DNA from: a virus
IMG/VR virus record: IMGVR_UViG_3300009786_000105
Span: 1-21,969 of that record
Direction: 5' to 3' (one strand)
DNA: 21,969 bases
In this document: piece by piece, positions 9,301-16,998 of the stretch
Position numbering within the stretch: the first letter of the stretch is position 1
How the letters are laid out: each line of letters begins with the position of its first letter
Translations under genes and position numbers: made by a program
Notes under the pieces: model-generated
What the model saw: the letters and a program-made list of their open reading frames with translations, nothing else
What the model was told of the DNA's origin: nothing
Databases searched by the model: none

Positions 9301-12300
9301 ATCTGTTGTTGTGGCTAAACTATGACCAAAACGCATAGGATCACTTGTTGGGTTGCTGATTGTTGCAAATAAACTAAAATAGTCAGTACTATTAATACTT
9401 GCAACTGCACTAGATGCCGGTGCAGTAGTAAATGTAATTACTTTTGTTCCTGAATCATATGTATAATCATAATGTGGTCTTTGTAAAACATCATCTAATC
9501 TAACCTGGAATGCTTCTATAGATGTAGCCTGTTTTAATGTTGCAAGGCTAAAATCTACAGATGACCCATCAAAAGTTGTAATTGTTGATGTTGATAATCT
9601 TTTAATTTTAATTGGCAATCCTGCGGCTGGTGCAGTAACAAAAGTAATAGTTTTTAATGCTGTTGAGTATGACCACTGAGTTGTAAGAGTTTGTATAACA
9701 TTGTTTACAACAACAGAGAGTTCATCAGTTGAGTCTACATCAACTAATCCAGTAATATCAAATTCTCTAGTCGATCCATCACCAGTAAATCTTTGCAGTT
9801 GGTCTTCGTATTCATTTAATTGGTATCCATATACTTTATCTATACCTGGTGCACCAACCCATATTACTCTTGAGTTTTGACTTATAGCAACACTATAACC
9901 AAAGTCACTCATTGTTGAACTACTTCTTCCTGTAGGTACCGTTAATAATTGATAATCTTGAAATACTTCTGAATTAGGTAATTGTCGAATAATAACTGCA
10001 AAACCTTCTTCACTTTGTGATAATCGAGCACCTGTTATATGCCATTTATTATCACTACTACGTACAACAGTTCCAAACCCAGAAATTCCAGTTGCACCAC
10101 ATGTTAAATTTTCGGAGTGACTAAGTGTAGTAGCGGTATCACCTTCAACATATACATCTACAACACCTGTTCCAGCATCTGGTGATCCTATTAATGCTAC
10201 CTTTCCATTTTTAGATTGGCTTACACTAGATCCAAATTTTCCATTTGCTACGGCTGAATATGGATCAATATTAGTAGTATTTGCACTAGTAAATGGTTGT
10301 ATTTTTTCTAGTGTAGCCCATTGTCCTGAATTGTATTCTTGTACCCATATTTTTTCGCCTGTAACCAGTTCAGTTACATAAGATAAATCAGCAACATCAC
10401 TTGCTTGAGTTACTTTTGCTGTTTTTAAAATAAAAACAATACCTATATCAGTCTGTGTTAATGTATTATTCAATCCTTCAGGGAATGAAAAATTAACTGT
10501 TATTTGACTTAAATTATTCACACTTGCAACTTTAAATGCACCATCTAACTCTGTTTTAAAATGTTTAATTATAAAAATATCATTTTTAACAAGCTCGTGC
10601 TTGCCATCAAATGTAAATGTAGTGGTCTCATCTAAATTATCTACCATTGCAATTAATTCAGCTTCTTGCAAACTAGCTCTATAAACATTCCAGGTATAAC
10701 GATTATCTTTAGCTATCCATATTTTAGAACCTTCTGTAATTATATCTAGCTTATTAACTATTTCAGAAAAGTCATCAAGATTAAAACTCTTGACTTCAAC
10801 GTCATCAAAATGAACAAATCCAGCATCTGGCAAACTTTGATCATTATTAATAAAATCTGTAGTAGGCAGTATTGCTGTGGTTGTAATATTATAACTTGAT
10901 TTATAAATGTCTGTAATAAAAGTATTTTGATCTGCTGTGGCGTTGTCTAAATCCTCAATTATTTTTATAGTTGATGGGTTACCGGTAGAACTAGACGCAT
11001 TTAATTTTACTTCAAAATAACTTCTATTTTCACTCGCACCGTAGTTGCCTAATTTTATTGCCCAGTTTTCGTGTATGGTATAGTCACTAAGTTCTTTAGA
11101 TAATTTAGAATTTTTAAATATATCAAGTGCCTGTGTTGTTCCTTTGGTTCCAATGAAGTTACTATAGATACCCATTTGACTAATGTCATTTAGATTTAAT
11201 CCTTCCATATAATCACGAGTTTTAAATCCAACTAATCCAAAGCCAAGTTGATCAGCATCTGATTCTAAATTAGCAAGAGTTTTATTATAAAAACCTTCAC
11301 TTTCATTATTTTTCAAATATATATTTGGAATCATACCTTTTTTAATTTGATCGTATTCTGTTTCTACCCATTTAGTCACATCAAATTTTTCTGATGGTGG
11401 AACCGGTTCTACGGCACTATAAAATTTACTTTTACGTAAAACTATTTCACCTTTATAATATTTTATATTCGAAGCCCACTCGTTAACTGTAGATGAGTCA
11501 TTTCTAAATAAGCCTGGAGAATTAAGTGTTCCATCCCAACTATCAGTATTATATCCAACAAGTTTTAATCGTGCCTGTCTTTGCCCTGTAGAAGGATTAT
11601 AAAGTAAGTCATTAAACACACTAGTATTATCAAATAACAATACATGTTCATAACTTGTAAACTTCAATTCTATGAATGATATAGCGTCTTCGTTGGTTGA
11701 AGTAATTGTAAATTTATTGTCAATTCTGTCCCAGATTAAATCTTCATTATTAATTTTTACTTTATTTTGATTTAATACAAAATCATTAGCTGTTTGTCCT
11801 AATATAGGTGCAACTATTGCATTAGTTCTTTCAATTTTAAGTTTATTTGCATTTGGGTTTAAGTTAATAATACTTCCGTCAATCCACCCTTGTTGACTCC
11901 AGTATAATAATTCATTAATCATTTGTGACCAATTTAAGAAATATTCATTTTCTCGGTCATCAAAAATAAAACCTTTAGATTCTAACCATTTTCCATATGA
12001 ATTTAAAAAGTCGCATGCAGTACCAACATTAGTAAAGGTATATCCATATGGTACTAATTTTTCTGTTGTTGAAAAATCTTTAGACAGACTGACTTGAGTG
12101 GATCCAACATTAAATGAAGTAACATTGCCATTAGGTATACTTTCAAATATAGTAAAATATTGATTTGTTTTGCCTAGTCCAAATATAGAGAATCCACCCT
12201 CAACTTTTTGTACAATTACACTACTATAAGCTACTGTATCAAAGATTTCATTATTATATGTTAATATTTCATAACTTTCATCTGGTAATAATAAACTAGT

Positions 12301-15300
12301 GTTCAAGCTATTTGTGGATGTTTTTTCTGTAAAAACTTTAAGGTATTGTTTATCAGTATAGCTTGCTGTTCTATATGATAATTGTATAGTAGAATTACTT
12401 AAAAGATTTTTAATATGTGTGTTTGAAGAAATACCTTGTACACGGCTATGACCATCAATCCAATTTATATAACTATGTTTTGGTGTATCTTCTCCACATA
12501 ATTCAATAGAGGTAGTTAACCTGTCTCGACTATCATATAGATAATGCCCTACTGAAGTACTATATCGATATCTATCTATATCTACATTTAAAGTAAAATA
12601 TTTTGCAGGTTGTGTTTGTGCCAGTAATTTTTGTATGGCAAATGCCCAACTACTACTTTTCCGCCAAGCATTTTCAGCTGGACCTACATCTCCAGCATCC
12701 CACGATTTTTTCAAACTTAATTCGTCGTAGTTTTTAACTAATACATCAAAGATTGATTTAGTTGCACCTTCGTCATCTGTGGGTTTAATTGTTTCTAAAC
12801 CTGGACGCACAAAGTCTGTTAGATAATATACACCTGCAGGATCAACAACTTTACCTAAAGCAAGATCGCCCCATAAAATTTCGTTGTCACTAGTATAAGG
12901 TGCTGGACCATATGCATTTTCCCACCATACTGGTTTCTTTGTAAAACCTAACATTTCCCATGGTCGACTGCCTGGATCATCAGTATCATAAAAGAGAATG
13001 TGATTACCTCTTGTGTGACCTAATAATAATGAGTCATCAACTCTGTTTGTTGCAGAACTATAATTCCATGTTTTCTTTTCTGAAGCACTATATGTTTGTG
13101 CTTTAAAATCTATTCTGTTTTGTGATACCCAATCTAAGAATGATGGTGCTAATAAGTTAATACATTCTTCTGTTGTATAATCTGTTGTTCTAAATTTACC
13201 TGGTATAACATCATACCAATGCATTGGTGGAGCAATATTAACTTTTAAATTATTATAGATACGTTTTTCAAATTCAAGTAAAATATCATCTCGTGAATCA
13301 CCATATGACATTGTTCGTGATCCATCATGCCCTACAATTACAGTATGTGCAGTTGTATAAGTTGTATCTGTAACTATTTCTGGAAGATAACTATCATATA
13401 AACCTAACTTAGTTGGTGTTGCTGGCAAAAAGTTACCGGCAGTATTTCCATATTCTCTAATTTTTAATACATCACCAGATGATAATATTTTTAATATTAT
13501 TACACGTGGACCATCTGTCGCCACAGTATAATCAGTATCTTTTACTAATAATATGTCATTTACATATATTGATAAAGCAAGAAAGTTAGCTTTAGTAAAA
13601 TCATAAGTTTGTACAGTATCAAATATATCATCATCAGTTGGTGTTATAGTATATTTGGTTTCTGTAAACACTTCACCCATTGGTAATGTATCAGTCCAAT
13701 AAAATGGTGAGTCTGGATTCATTCCTCTGTTTATATCATTCAATGCACCATCTAATTGTTTTGCAGTTGTATCACCTGTGTATTCTTTAGTTGATATTGC
13801 ATCTAACAATCTTTTCTTAAATTTTTCATATTCGTTTCTAGAAAAGTCTAATGCATCAAAGAAATTAATATTTGAATCTTTACAGAATGTTGCCATAAAT
13901 TGCATAGGAGCACTATGCTCAACAATTTGTACACCATAAGATTCATAATTGCCTAGGTTTCTAATATTATTACTACCAAGTATAGTACCGGATAGTTTTG
14001 GCGTTCTTTGTGCCATACCAACAAAATGATTTCTAATTGCACCCAGAGTAATTGTATCAAATGATTTATTAACAGCATTGTTTGCTAAGTTTAAAGGAAC
14101 CTGATAATAGGCACCTTCTTTACTAACTTCTTTACTATTAATGAATACCTGTACGATATCATTTTTAGTTAGTGCCGATGCAAATGTAATTGATGTTGTT
14201 CCGTTAGTTGTTCTAGTACCAGTTGAAGATGTTATAGTAGTACCGATTGTAGATGTTATAGTATAAGTAGAACTATCTTTAAATTTATTATTAATATCAA
14301 CATATACAGCATTATCATCTGTTGCATCATATTTTATATCACATTTTAATGTACTGGTAGTTGTTAATGTGGTTCCATCGATCTTAAAAGTAAAAACTTG
14401 TGGTTGTTTTGAATTAGTTTTTGCTTTTTGCCAACCACTTAAATCTGAATAAGTTGTTTTATCAGTATATTGTCTAGCAAATCCAATAGCAATATTTTTA
14501 GTAGAACTAGTTACATCAACTGTGGAAATAAAAGTATCCTTATAAAAATTATTATCAAATACAATATCTCCAACATTACTTACAGATTCATATTTTAATC
14601 TTAATCCTAAGATAGAATCAATATTGCCAGTACCGGGTGAATAGCTAAAAAGTTTTGTACCTACAAAACTACTACTTGGATATGCAGTTACATCAGATAA
14701 ACTTTTACCGGCAGAATCAAAAATATCAAATAATGGTTGTTGATTCACTGCGGTCTTCTGTTGTCCTTGTATCCAATCAGTTCCGTTATATCTAAATGAT
14801 TTACCTTGTAAAGTTACACCACTCTTACAATAAACAGAGGTATCTGTATTAATTAAATCAGATTCTAATACTAGATTGATAATCGGAACACTAGTTTGTC
14901 CTGGATCCATACTAATACCAACCGGATCTATTATTTCAACTTTATAAACTTTATTCTTAACAGTTGTATCATCATCATTAGTAAATATAATTCTTGACCC
15001 ATCTAATAATTTAAATCCATCAACAGTATATCCTAGAGATCCATGTACATTACTAAGTGCATCAACCTGTGCTGTATCTATAATATCAACTGGTGCAATA
15101 CCACTTGTACCAAAATCATATAATCTTAATCCTGATTTAAATTCAATAACTGGTCGTTTAGCTCGGTTAGCTTGATTAAGTACAGCCGGAACATTATTAA
15201 TTTCCGCTGATTGATTAATAATATCAATATGAACCCAACGATTTGATCTACTCCATGGGTTTTGATCTGGACTTGCTCTGTTTATTGTAAAATAATCTAG

Positions 15301-16980
15301 AGCAGTTGGAGCATTTAGCGAACTATCATATGCTACACTATCAAAACCAACATCATCAAACGGTTTAGATTCACTAATTGTAAATGCTTCTGGTGTTTGA
15401 AAATCTGTTAAGGCTAATAATTTAATAGACGAACCACAGCCTTCAACATAAAATTCATTATCTTGATAACTTGTTGGTTCTGTTGGACCACGGAATATTA
15501 TTTTTAGTCCGTTATTAAGTTTAACACCAGTTGGTGAGGTATATTGTATTTTACCAAGTATATCTGCAGTAACATCAAGTGTTTGTGCGGCATCACCCTC
15601 AACTAATCTAATAACACCAAATTTAGTTGCATCAGTTCCATCTTGATAATATAACGTATCACTAGTGGCTGTAATTAATGGCTGTTGCTGGAAAAAACCT
15701 TCTGCATCTTTATAAAAATGTTCATTATTAAATGTAGTTCCAGATTTAATGTAAACCTTAGTATTATTTGGTACTTCTTGAATTCTACTAAGTGATATAA
15801 ATTGATTATCTGTAGAATCATCACTAAGATATTTAATTTTCCATATTGAATAACGTTGACTTTGTAAAGTTATTTCAACCTCTTTATCCCATACATCATC
15901 GTCATTATCATAAGTTACTCCATCAAATTGTTCTTGTGTACGCCACCCCGATTCTGCACCATCGCCAGGATTTTGATTTGTAAATATTATTGTTTTTCCA
16001 TCAAGATCCTTAACACCATCGATTTCAATATCTTGTGCTATATCAATCGCAGAATCAAATGGTGTTACCCCAAAACCATTCATTACCTTGCCGTCGAAGG
16101 TAACGACGTCCTCGTCAAAACTAGTTAAGAATCTAAAATCTTCATTGGTTGTTCCCTCTGCTGTTTTAACATATCTGTTATTAATTTGATCAAATCTTAA
16201 ATCAGTGACTAAATCTACATCATCGGTTTTAGTCATAGTTAAAAATTGATTTTGTGCATCAGCATCAGGTACTTTAAATGTAATAACACCGTTATCATCA
16301 CCATTGTTTTCAACACCAAATACTTCTCTAGAACTTTGATTAGGTTGCCCTGGAACCGTTCCTGATGTGCCAGAATCAGTTTGGATATAAAAAGGATTTC
16401 CGGTTTGATTCACTGTGAATGTATAATTTCCGCCACGCATTAACGAAACGGTTGGGTTATCACCTTTTATCGTATCAAATGTGTACCCATCAGTACCACG
16501 TGTAATAGTATAAGCATCTTGCGAAACTAGATCAGTTAATTTAATATCAACAGAATCGGCACCGGCTGGTGTCCAATAATATTGACTAAAGTTAATAAAT
16601 TTATCATAGTCAATTAATGGGTCCCAACTATAATATTCAGATGTAAATAATCTATTGTGTTTATTAGTATTAGCACTATGAGTCTTAAGTGCATCAACCA
16701 TACCTGGGTAGGTTATAAGATCTTCTGTTTCATTTGTATTTGTTTTTTTATAACAAACAGTTGGTTCAAGTTGATAATTTTGTCTTGTTGTGTCGGGTTC
16801 TCTAACATAAGCATCGGCAGCCGATACACCTAGACCAGTTTTTAATCCAATGTATCCTTCTACTCTTTTTAATTGAGAAGGCTGTACTAACTGTTCCAGA
16901 GTAGCATTTAGAAACTTTTCATTCGTGGTTGTTCTAAATATCTCGGGTAAAAGATCTATTGTCTTTGTTCTAATTGCCAT
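3352..16980 (-). CDS. Giant mosaic baseplate/tail structural protein (gp7/gpI position)
   Basis: One uninterrupted frame of 4542 residues. The start MAIRTKTIDLLPEIFRTTTN recalls the LLP-type opening of P2 gpI/gp7-like wedge proteins. Next come SYYSWDPLIDYDKF-like sequence (about 113-135), a cupredoxin-like domain (165-265), two related modules around KSG at 412 and 719, and a conserved core with GHDGSRTMSYGDSRDD (about 1215-1235) and WWENAYGPAPY (1352-1362). Later come an aromatic module W1835-W1871, a seven-repeat FG-GAP propeller (2240-2975) with inserts, GxGY repeats (3635-3712), a second aromatic module from W3736, and a fibre-type C-terminus with IDEERITYRTRD and RRGTAGT (about 4440-4480). 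The core segments resemble giant virion proteins of marine T4-like phages. It follows 6 by 18 bases; AGGT lies 13 bases before the ATG. No signal peptide or membrane segment. Its role in wedge assembly and host contact is inferred from position and modules. Confidence 0.88.
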   Translation of the reverse strand: MAIRTKTIDLLPEIFRTTTNEKFLNATLEQLVQPSQLKRVEGYIGLKTGLGVSAADAYVREPDTTRQNYQLEPTVCYKKTNTNETEDLITYPGMVDALKTHSANTNKHNRLFTSEYYSWDPLIDYDKFINFSQYYWTPAGADSVDIKLTDLVSQDAYTITRGTDGYTFDTIKGDNPTVSLMRGGNYTFTVNQTGNPFYIQTDSGTSGTVPGQPNQSSREVFGVENNGDDNGVITFKVPDADAQNQFLTMTKTDDVDLVTDLRFDQINNRYVKTAEGTTNEDFRFLTSFDEDVVTFDGKVMNGFGVTPFDSAIDIAQDIEIDGVKDLDGKTIIFTNQNPGDGAESGWRTQEQFDGVTYDNDDDVWDKEVEITLQSQRYSIWKIKYLSDDSTDNQFISLSRIQEVPNNTKVYIKSGTTFNNEHFYKDAEGFFQQQPLITATSDTLYYQDGTDATKFGVIRLVEGDAAQTLDVTADILGKIQYTSPTGVKLNNGLKIIFRGPTEPTSYQDNEFYVEGCGSSIKLLALTDFQTPEAFTISESKPFDDVGFDSVAYDSSLNAPTALDYFTINRASPDQNPWSRSNRWVHIDIINQSAEINNVPAVLNQANRAKRPVIEFKSGLRLYDFGTSGIAPVDIIDTAQVDALSNVHGSLGYTVDGFKLLDGSRIIFTNDDDTTVKNKVYKVEIIDPVGISMDPGQTSVPIINLVLESDLINTDTSVYCKSGVTLQGKSFRYNGTDWIQGQQKTAVNQQPLFDIFDSAGKSLSDVTAYPSSSFVGTKLFSYSPGTGNIDSILGLRLKYESVSNVGDIVFDNNFYKDTFISTVDVTSSTKNIAIGFARQYTDKTTYSDLSGWQKAKTNSKQPQVFTFKIDGTTLTTTSTLKCDIKYDATDDNAVYVDINNKFKDSSTYTITSTIGTTITSSTGTRTTNGTTSITFASALTKNDIVQVFINSKEVSKEGAYYQVPLNLANNAVNKSFDTITLGAIRNHFVGMAQRTPKLSGTILGSNNIRNLGNYESYGVQIVEHSAPMQFMATFCKDSNINFFDALDFSRNEYEKFKKRLLDAISTKEYTGDTTAKQLDGALNDINRGMNPDSPFYWTDTLPMGEVFTETKYTITPTDDDIFDTVQTYDFTKANFLALSIYVNDILLVKDTDYTVATDGPRVIILKILSSGDVLKIREYGNTAGNFLPATPTKLGLYDSYLPEIVTDTTYTTAHTVIVGHDGSRTMSYGDSRDDILLEFEKRIYNNLKVNIAPPMHWYDVIPGKFRTTDYTTEECINLLAPSFLDWVSQNRIDFKAQTYSASEKKTWNYSSATNRVDDSLLLGHTRGNHILFYDTDDPGSRPWEMLGFTKKPVWWENAYGPAPYTSDNEILWGDLALGKVVDPAGVYYLTDFVRPGLETIKPTDDEGATKSIFDVLVKNYDELSLKKSWDAGDVGPAENAWRKSSSWAFAIQKLLAQTQPAKYFTLNVDIDRYRYSTSVGHYLYDSRDRLTTSIELCGEDTPKHSYINWIDGHSRVQGISSNTHIKNLLSNSTIQLSYRTASYTDKQYLKVFTEKTSTNSLNTSLLLPDESYEILTYNNEIFDTVAYSSVIVQKVEGGFSIFGLGKTNQYFTIFESIPNGNVTSFNVGSTQVSLSKDFSTTEKLVPYGYTFTNVGTACDFLNSYGKWLESKGFIFDDRENEYFLNWSQMINELLYWSQQGWIDGSIINLNPNANKLKIERTNAIVAPILGQTANDFVLNQNKVKINNEDLIWDRIDNKFTITSTNEDAISFIELKFTSYEHVLLFDNTSVFNDLLYNPSTGQRQARLKLVGYNTDSWDGTLNSPGLFRNDSSTVNEWASNIKYYKGEIVLRKSKFYSAVEPVPPSEKFDVTKWVETEYDQIKKGMIPNIYLKNNESEGFYNKTLANLESDADQLGFGLVGFKTRDYMEGLNLNDISQMGIYSNFIGTKGTTQALDIFKNSKLSKELSDYTIHENWAIKLGNYGASENRSYFEVKLNASSSTGNPSTIKIIEDLDNATADQNTFITDIYKSSYNITTTAILPTTDFINNDQSLPDAGFVHFDDVEVKSFNLDDFSEIVNKLDIITEGSKIWIAKDNRYTWNVYRASLQEAELIAMVDNLDETTTFTFDGKHELVKNDIFIIKHFKTELDGAFKVASVNNLSQITVNFSFPEGLNNTLTQTDIGIVFILKTAKVTQASDVADLSYVTELVTGEKIWVQEYNSGQWATLEKIQPFTSANTTNIDPYSAVANGKFGSSVSQSKNGKVALIGSPDAGTGVVDVYVEGDTATTLSHSENLTCGATGISGFGTVVRSSDNKWHITGARLSQSEEGFAVIIRQLPNSEVFQDYQLLTVPTGRSSSTMSDFGYSVAISQNSRVIWVGAPGIDKVYGYQLNEYEDQLQRFTGDGSTREFDITGLVDVDSTDELSVVVNNVIQTLTTQWSYSTALKTITFVTAPAAGLPIKIKRLSTSTITTFDGSSVDFSLATLKQATSIEAFQVRLDDVLQRPHYDYTYDSGTKVITFTTAPASSAVASINSTDYFSLFATISNPTSDPMRFGHSLATTTDGRQVTIGALEGAGGDSALGVGEIYVYDRDCQRFHLTKTVDYGDSGLDTVTYTTTSAITGVPTVLLNEKILEDDNVVNSGGYTYSGSTVTFKTASGIKIGDFIDIETNNMSLVEILSSSAVVGDAEFGYDVKICSYNCSIYAGCPGDTKSNTEGIIKDDAGSVARFINKSRVYGLITGTVENPTVTIGQRIRINDFYVTFTGTSLDNVVTDINNANIPNVTASNSSNKLHLTLDSLVTTALNNKLIVWPVTGNESVLTDLGLTIFSFMQTMYNPFPRQFARFGHSLDVSSNALGIAVGAPGGATNLIVTFDIATMGATLQTKFDAGATVIKDIQTASGAVYTFDYLKSTTDTFINPGKFVYGQQITDTKVTALNDYGKSVDYVSGKLLVGSPGYDTTTLTDSGRIVRFYDTEYRSSWSVKREQTKTVNTALLDSSFLYDISDNDILTYLDYIDPLQGKILGVARENIDIITPEDPAGYSEGSINTYGDVWGQEHVGRIWWDVTNTRFLNYNQDTEDYKAKRLGQLFTGSTADIYQWVSSDVQPEDYEETGTPYNTTSYTQLSDVIENGSIKTKFYFWVKDLEVADTFHGKTLSPVVIAQYIENPKSSGIPYIGAIASNAFAIYNSQSFVSSNDSVVHIEFDRENTENNIHAEYELIKDSDPAEFLSDRVYRKLQDSFCGVDSAGNIVPDITLSDQDKVGVQFRPRQSMFKDRFSALKNYITRANSNLAIYPITEMKTFKLLDSEENEPSITSNTWDTKVATEIELEYQQFELVSAGHRYLVEADGSNGGLWAIYTLQSDKTTTLVTRIQNYKTPNYWEYTHWWAIGYNKNINPVREVATVSALETVTDVPAGTIVKVTANAQNKWERHELKPNGTWERVGLQTGTIKIKSTLHDYSVSNNGFSREVFDAQYFDEEPVLETRQIIKAINEELFVDDLASHRIEGIKLIFEYIFSEQETSDFLMKTSLIDVEHTVRELKTFTNLQNDNQTFIESYLSEVKPYRTQIKEFNLKYTGVDTANSDTSDFDLPSQYNTSLAKYVSPQHKLGGVRGSGEYYDLDDAIWLTQPYKDWKNNFTLSIDSITVISGGSGYTSKPIVTITGDCTTQATMVAVINTAGAVTAITITNSGVGYTSTPVITISQGGGTGATAIAVCSPGSVRSYKTSIKFDRYEYSSSIVDWAASTVYTLDQLVRYNNKVYKASTGDGSTLSEATFNPLNYTLVDASELTGIERTAGLYAPTSDMPGIDLGLLISGIDYPGVKVTSPTFSQNTGFNVGNFDINPYDNLDFGPEGKPTYSDVILDTIYQSSAFTNSYLGTLSTDINVGGGVFIDTYSSHAPEEFLPGAIFDTLNLTVLTRPGADYLNKGLCFTEKTSFFQWDGLTMIHSFSTLLDDPFELRVFNLTTGKSLRFNNVGETATVDFTVDWLGKTITLVSSATDFRASTNDVIGITAYGIGGGNQLWQQSYSPADYIQDNNEVHIIVPVKHEEIRDVVIYINGKRITSNYSIDNYDSASTWDNSTYGFETKILIKKEQAVTATDYIAIDVLGFEDNEQDSALTIYYEFNASLSIMHNNPITQNISTDNSSYDYALTNDLSGSNSDLAIVELNGLRLRPPEGFEFDSDGSTTIYTLFQTTDTSVSSIADNELAVYKDDIKLTLGADYTFTTTDGSSSRSVILATPPYPEEKIKIFIRTDAEYTIDPSTNILTIKSTVSLPADNHISVTTFNQTGRLDGVTKVYDGQSIVTVETPSGFDMVGFDETATPFDKVVTTQVLVSEYELGRDITKPEKLIVHVNGQRKFYGSDFKLKDGDISKIEFTSLSISATDYISVTLTSENLVPARLEYNIFHDMKGNKAIYRQLETKTTELTSPLGKEDLFIYVNDASVLGAPDLTNNVFGIIIIDEERITYRTRDITNNKLGGLRRGTAGTSLSTHATATKVYNKSIGEYLDWPYTTFLYKSTDGVDDGSTIIQEDPLQKTDSIPAKFLRNE
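5845..6078 (-). repeat. Two GxGY beta repeats inside the giant protein
   Basis: Residues about 3635-3712 hold two units 41 residues apart: GGSGYTSKPIVTITG (G3644-Y3648) and GVGYTSTPVITISQGGG (G3685-Y3688). Each is followed by a Gly/Thr/Ala-rich strand region. This motif is common in beta-rich fibre proteins of marine phages. It probably forms a rigid spacer and is followed directly by an aromatic binding-like module. Confidence 0.7.
8056..10263 (-). repeat. Seven FG-GAP-like repeats: predicted beta-propeller within the giant protein
   Basis: Seven units share the pattern (F/Y)G-x-x-V/L ... G(A/S/C)P-type turn ... hydrophobic strand. They begin at F2249, F2302, F2360, F2551, F2686, F2841 and Y2935. 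Clear examples are FGYSVAISQNSRVIWVGAPG, FGHSLDVSSNALGIAVGAPG and YGKSVDYVSGKLLVGSPG. Seven is the blade number of the integrin-alpha propeller. The acidic calcium loop (DxDxDG) of many FG-GAP repeats is absent. Extra domains sit between repeats 3 and 4 (about 2395-2534, two GDGST/DGSS modules), 4 and 5 (about 2600-2662) and 5 and 6 (about 2744-2794). Confidence 0.75.
14700..15990 (-). repeat. Two diverged copies of a fibre-type module in the giant protein
   Basis: The sequence VYIKSGTTFNNEHFYKDAEG (KSG at 412-414) is echoed by VYCKSGVTLQGKSFRYNGTD (KSG at 719-721), 307 residues later. Each is preceded by DGKTIIFTN or DGSRIIFTN and followed by QQQPLI or NQQPLFD. The copies are diverged at the DNA level, so this is an old protein-level duplication and not a recent DNA repeat. 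Confidence 0.65.
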
Positions 16981-16993
16981 TCTTTTTTATAAT

Positions 16994-16997
16994 ACCT
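16994..16997 (-). promoter_or_regulatory. Weak, distant ribosome binding site candidate of the giant gene
   Basis: AGGT on the minus strand lies 13 bases before the ATG at 16980, right after the stop of gene 6. The spacing is longer than usual. The same AGGT-plus-13 arrangement occurs before gene 6 (20408-20411). No other purine-rich site except AAAAAAGA next to the ATG is visible. Confidence 0.35.
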
Positions 16998-16998
16998 A

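Noticed and set aside
15928-16128. Plus-strand frame opposite the N-terminal region of the giant gene
   Set aside because: Antisense shadow with unusual Cys/Ile-rich composition and no ribosome site.
3352-16980. Giant frame as an artefact of joining several separate genes
   Set aside because: The frame has no stop over 13.6 kb, composition is uniform, recognisable segments run through in the same frame, and I noticed no evident internal stop-start junction.
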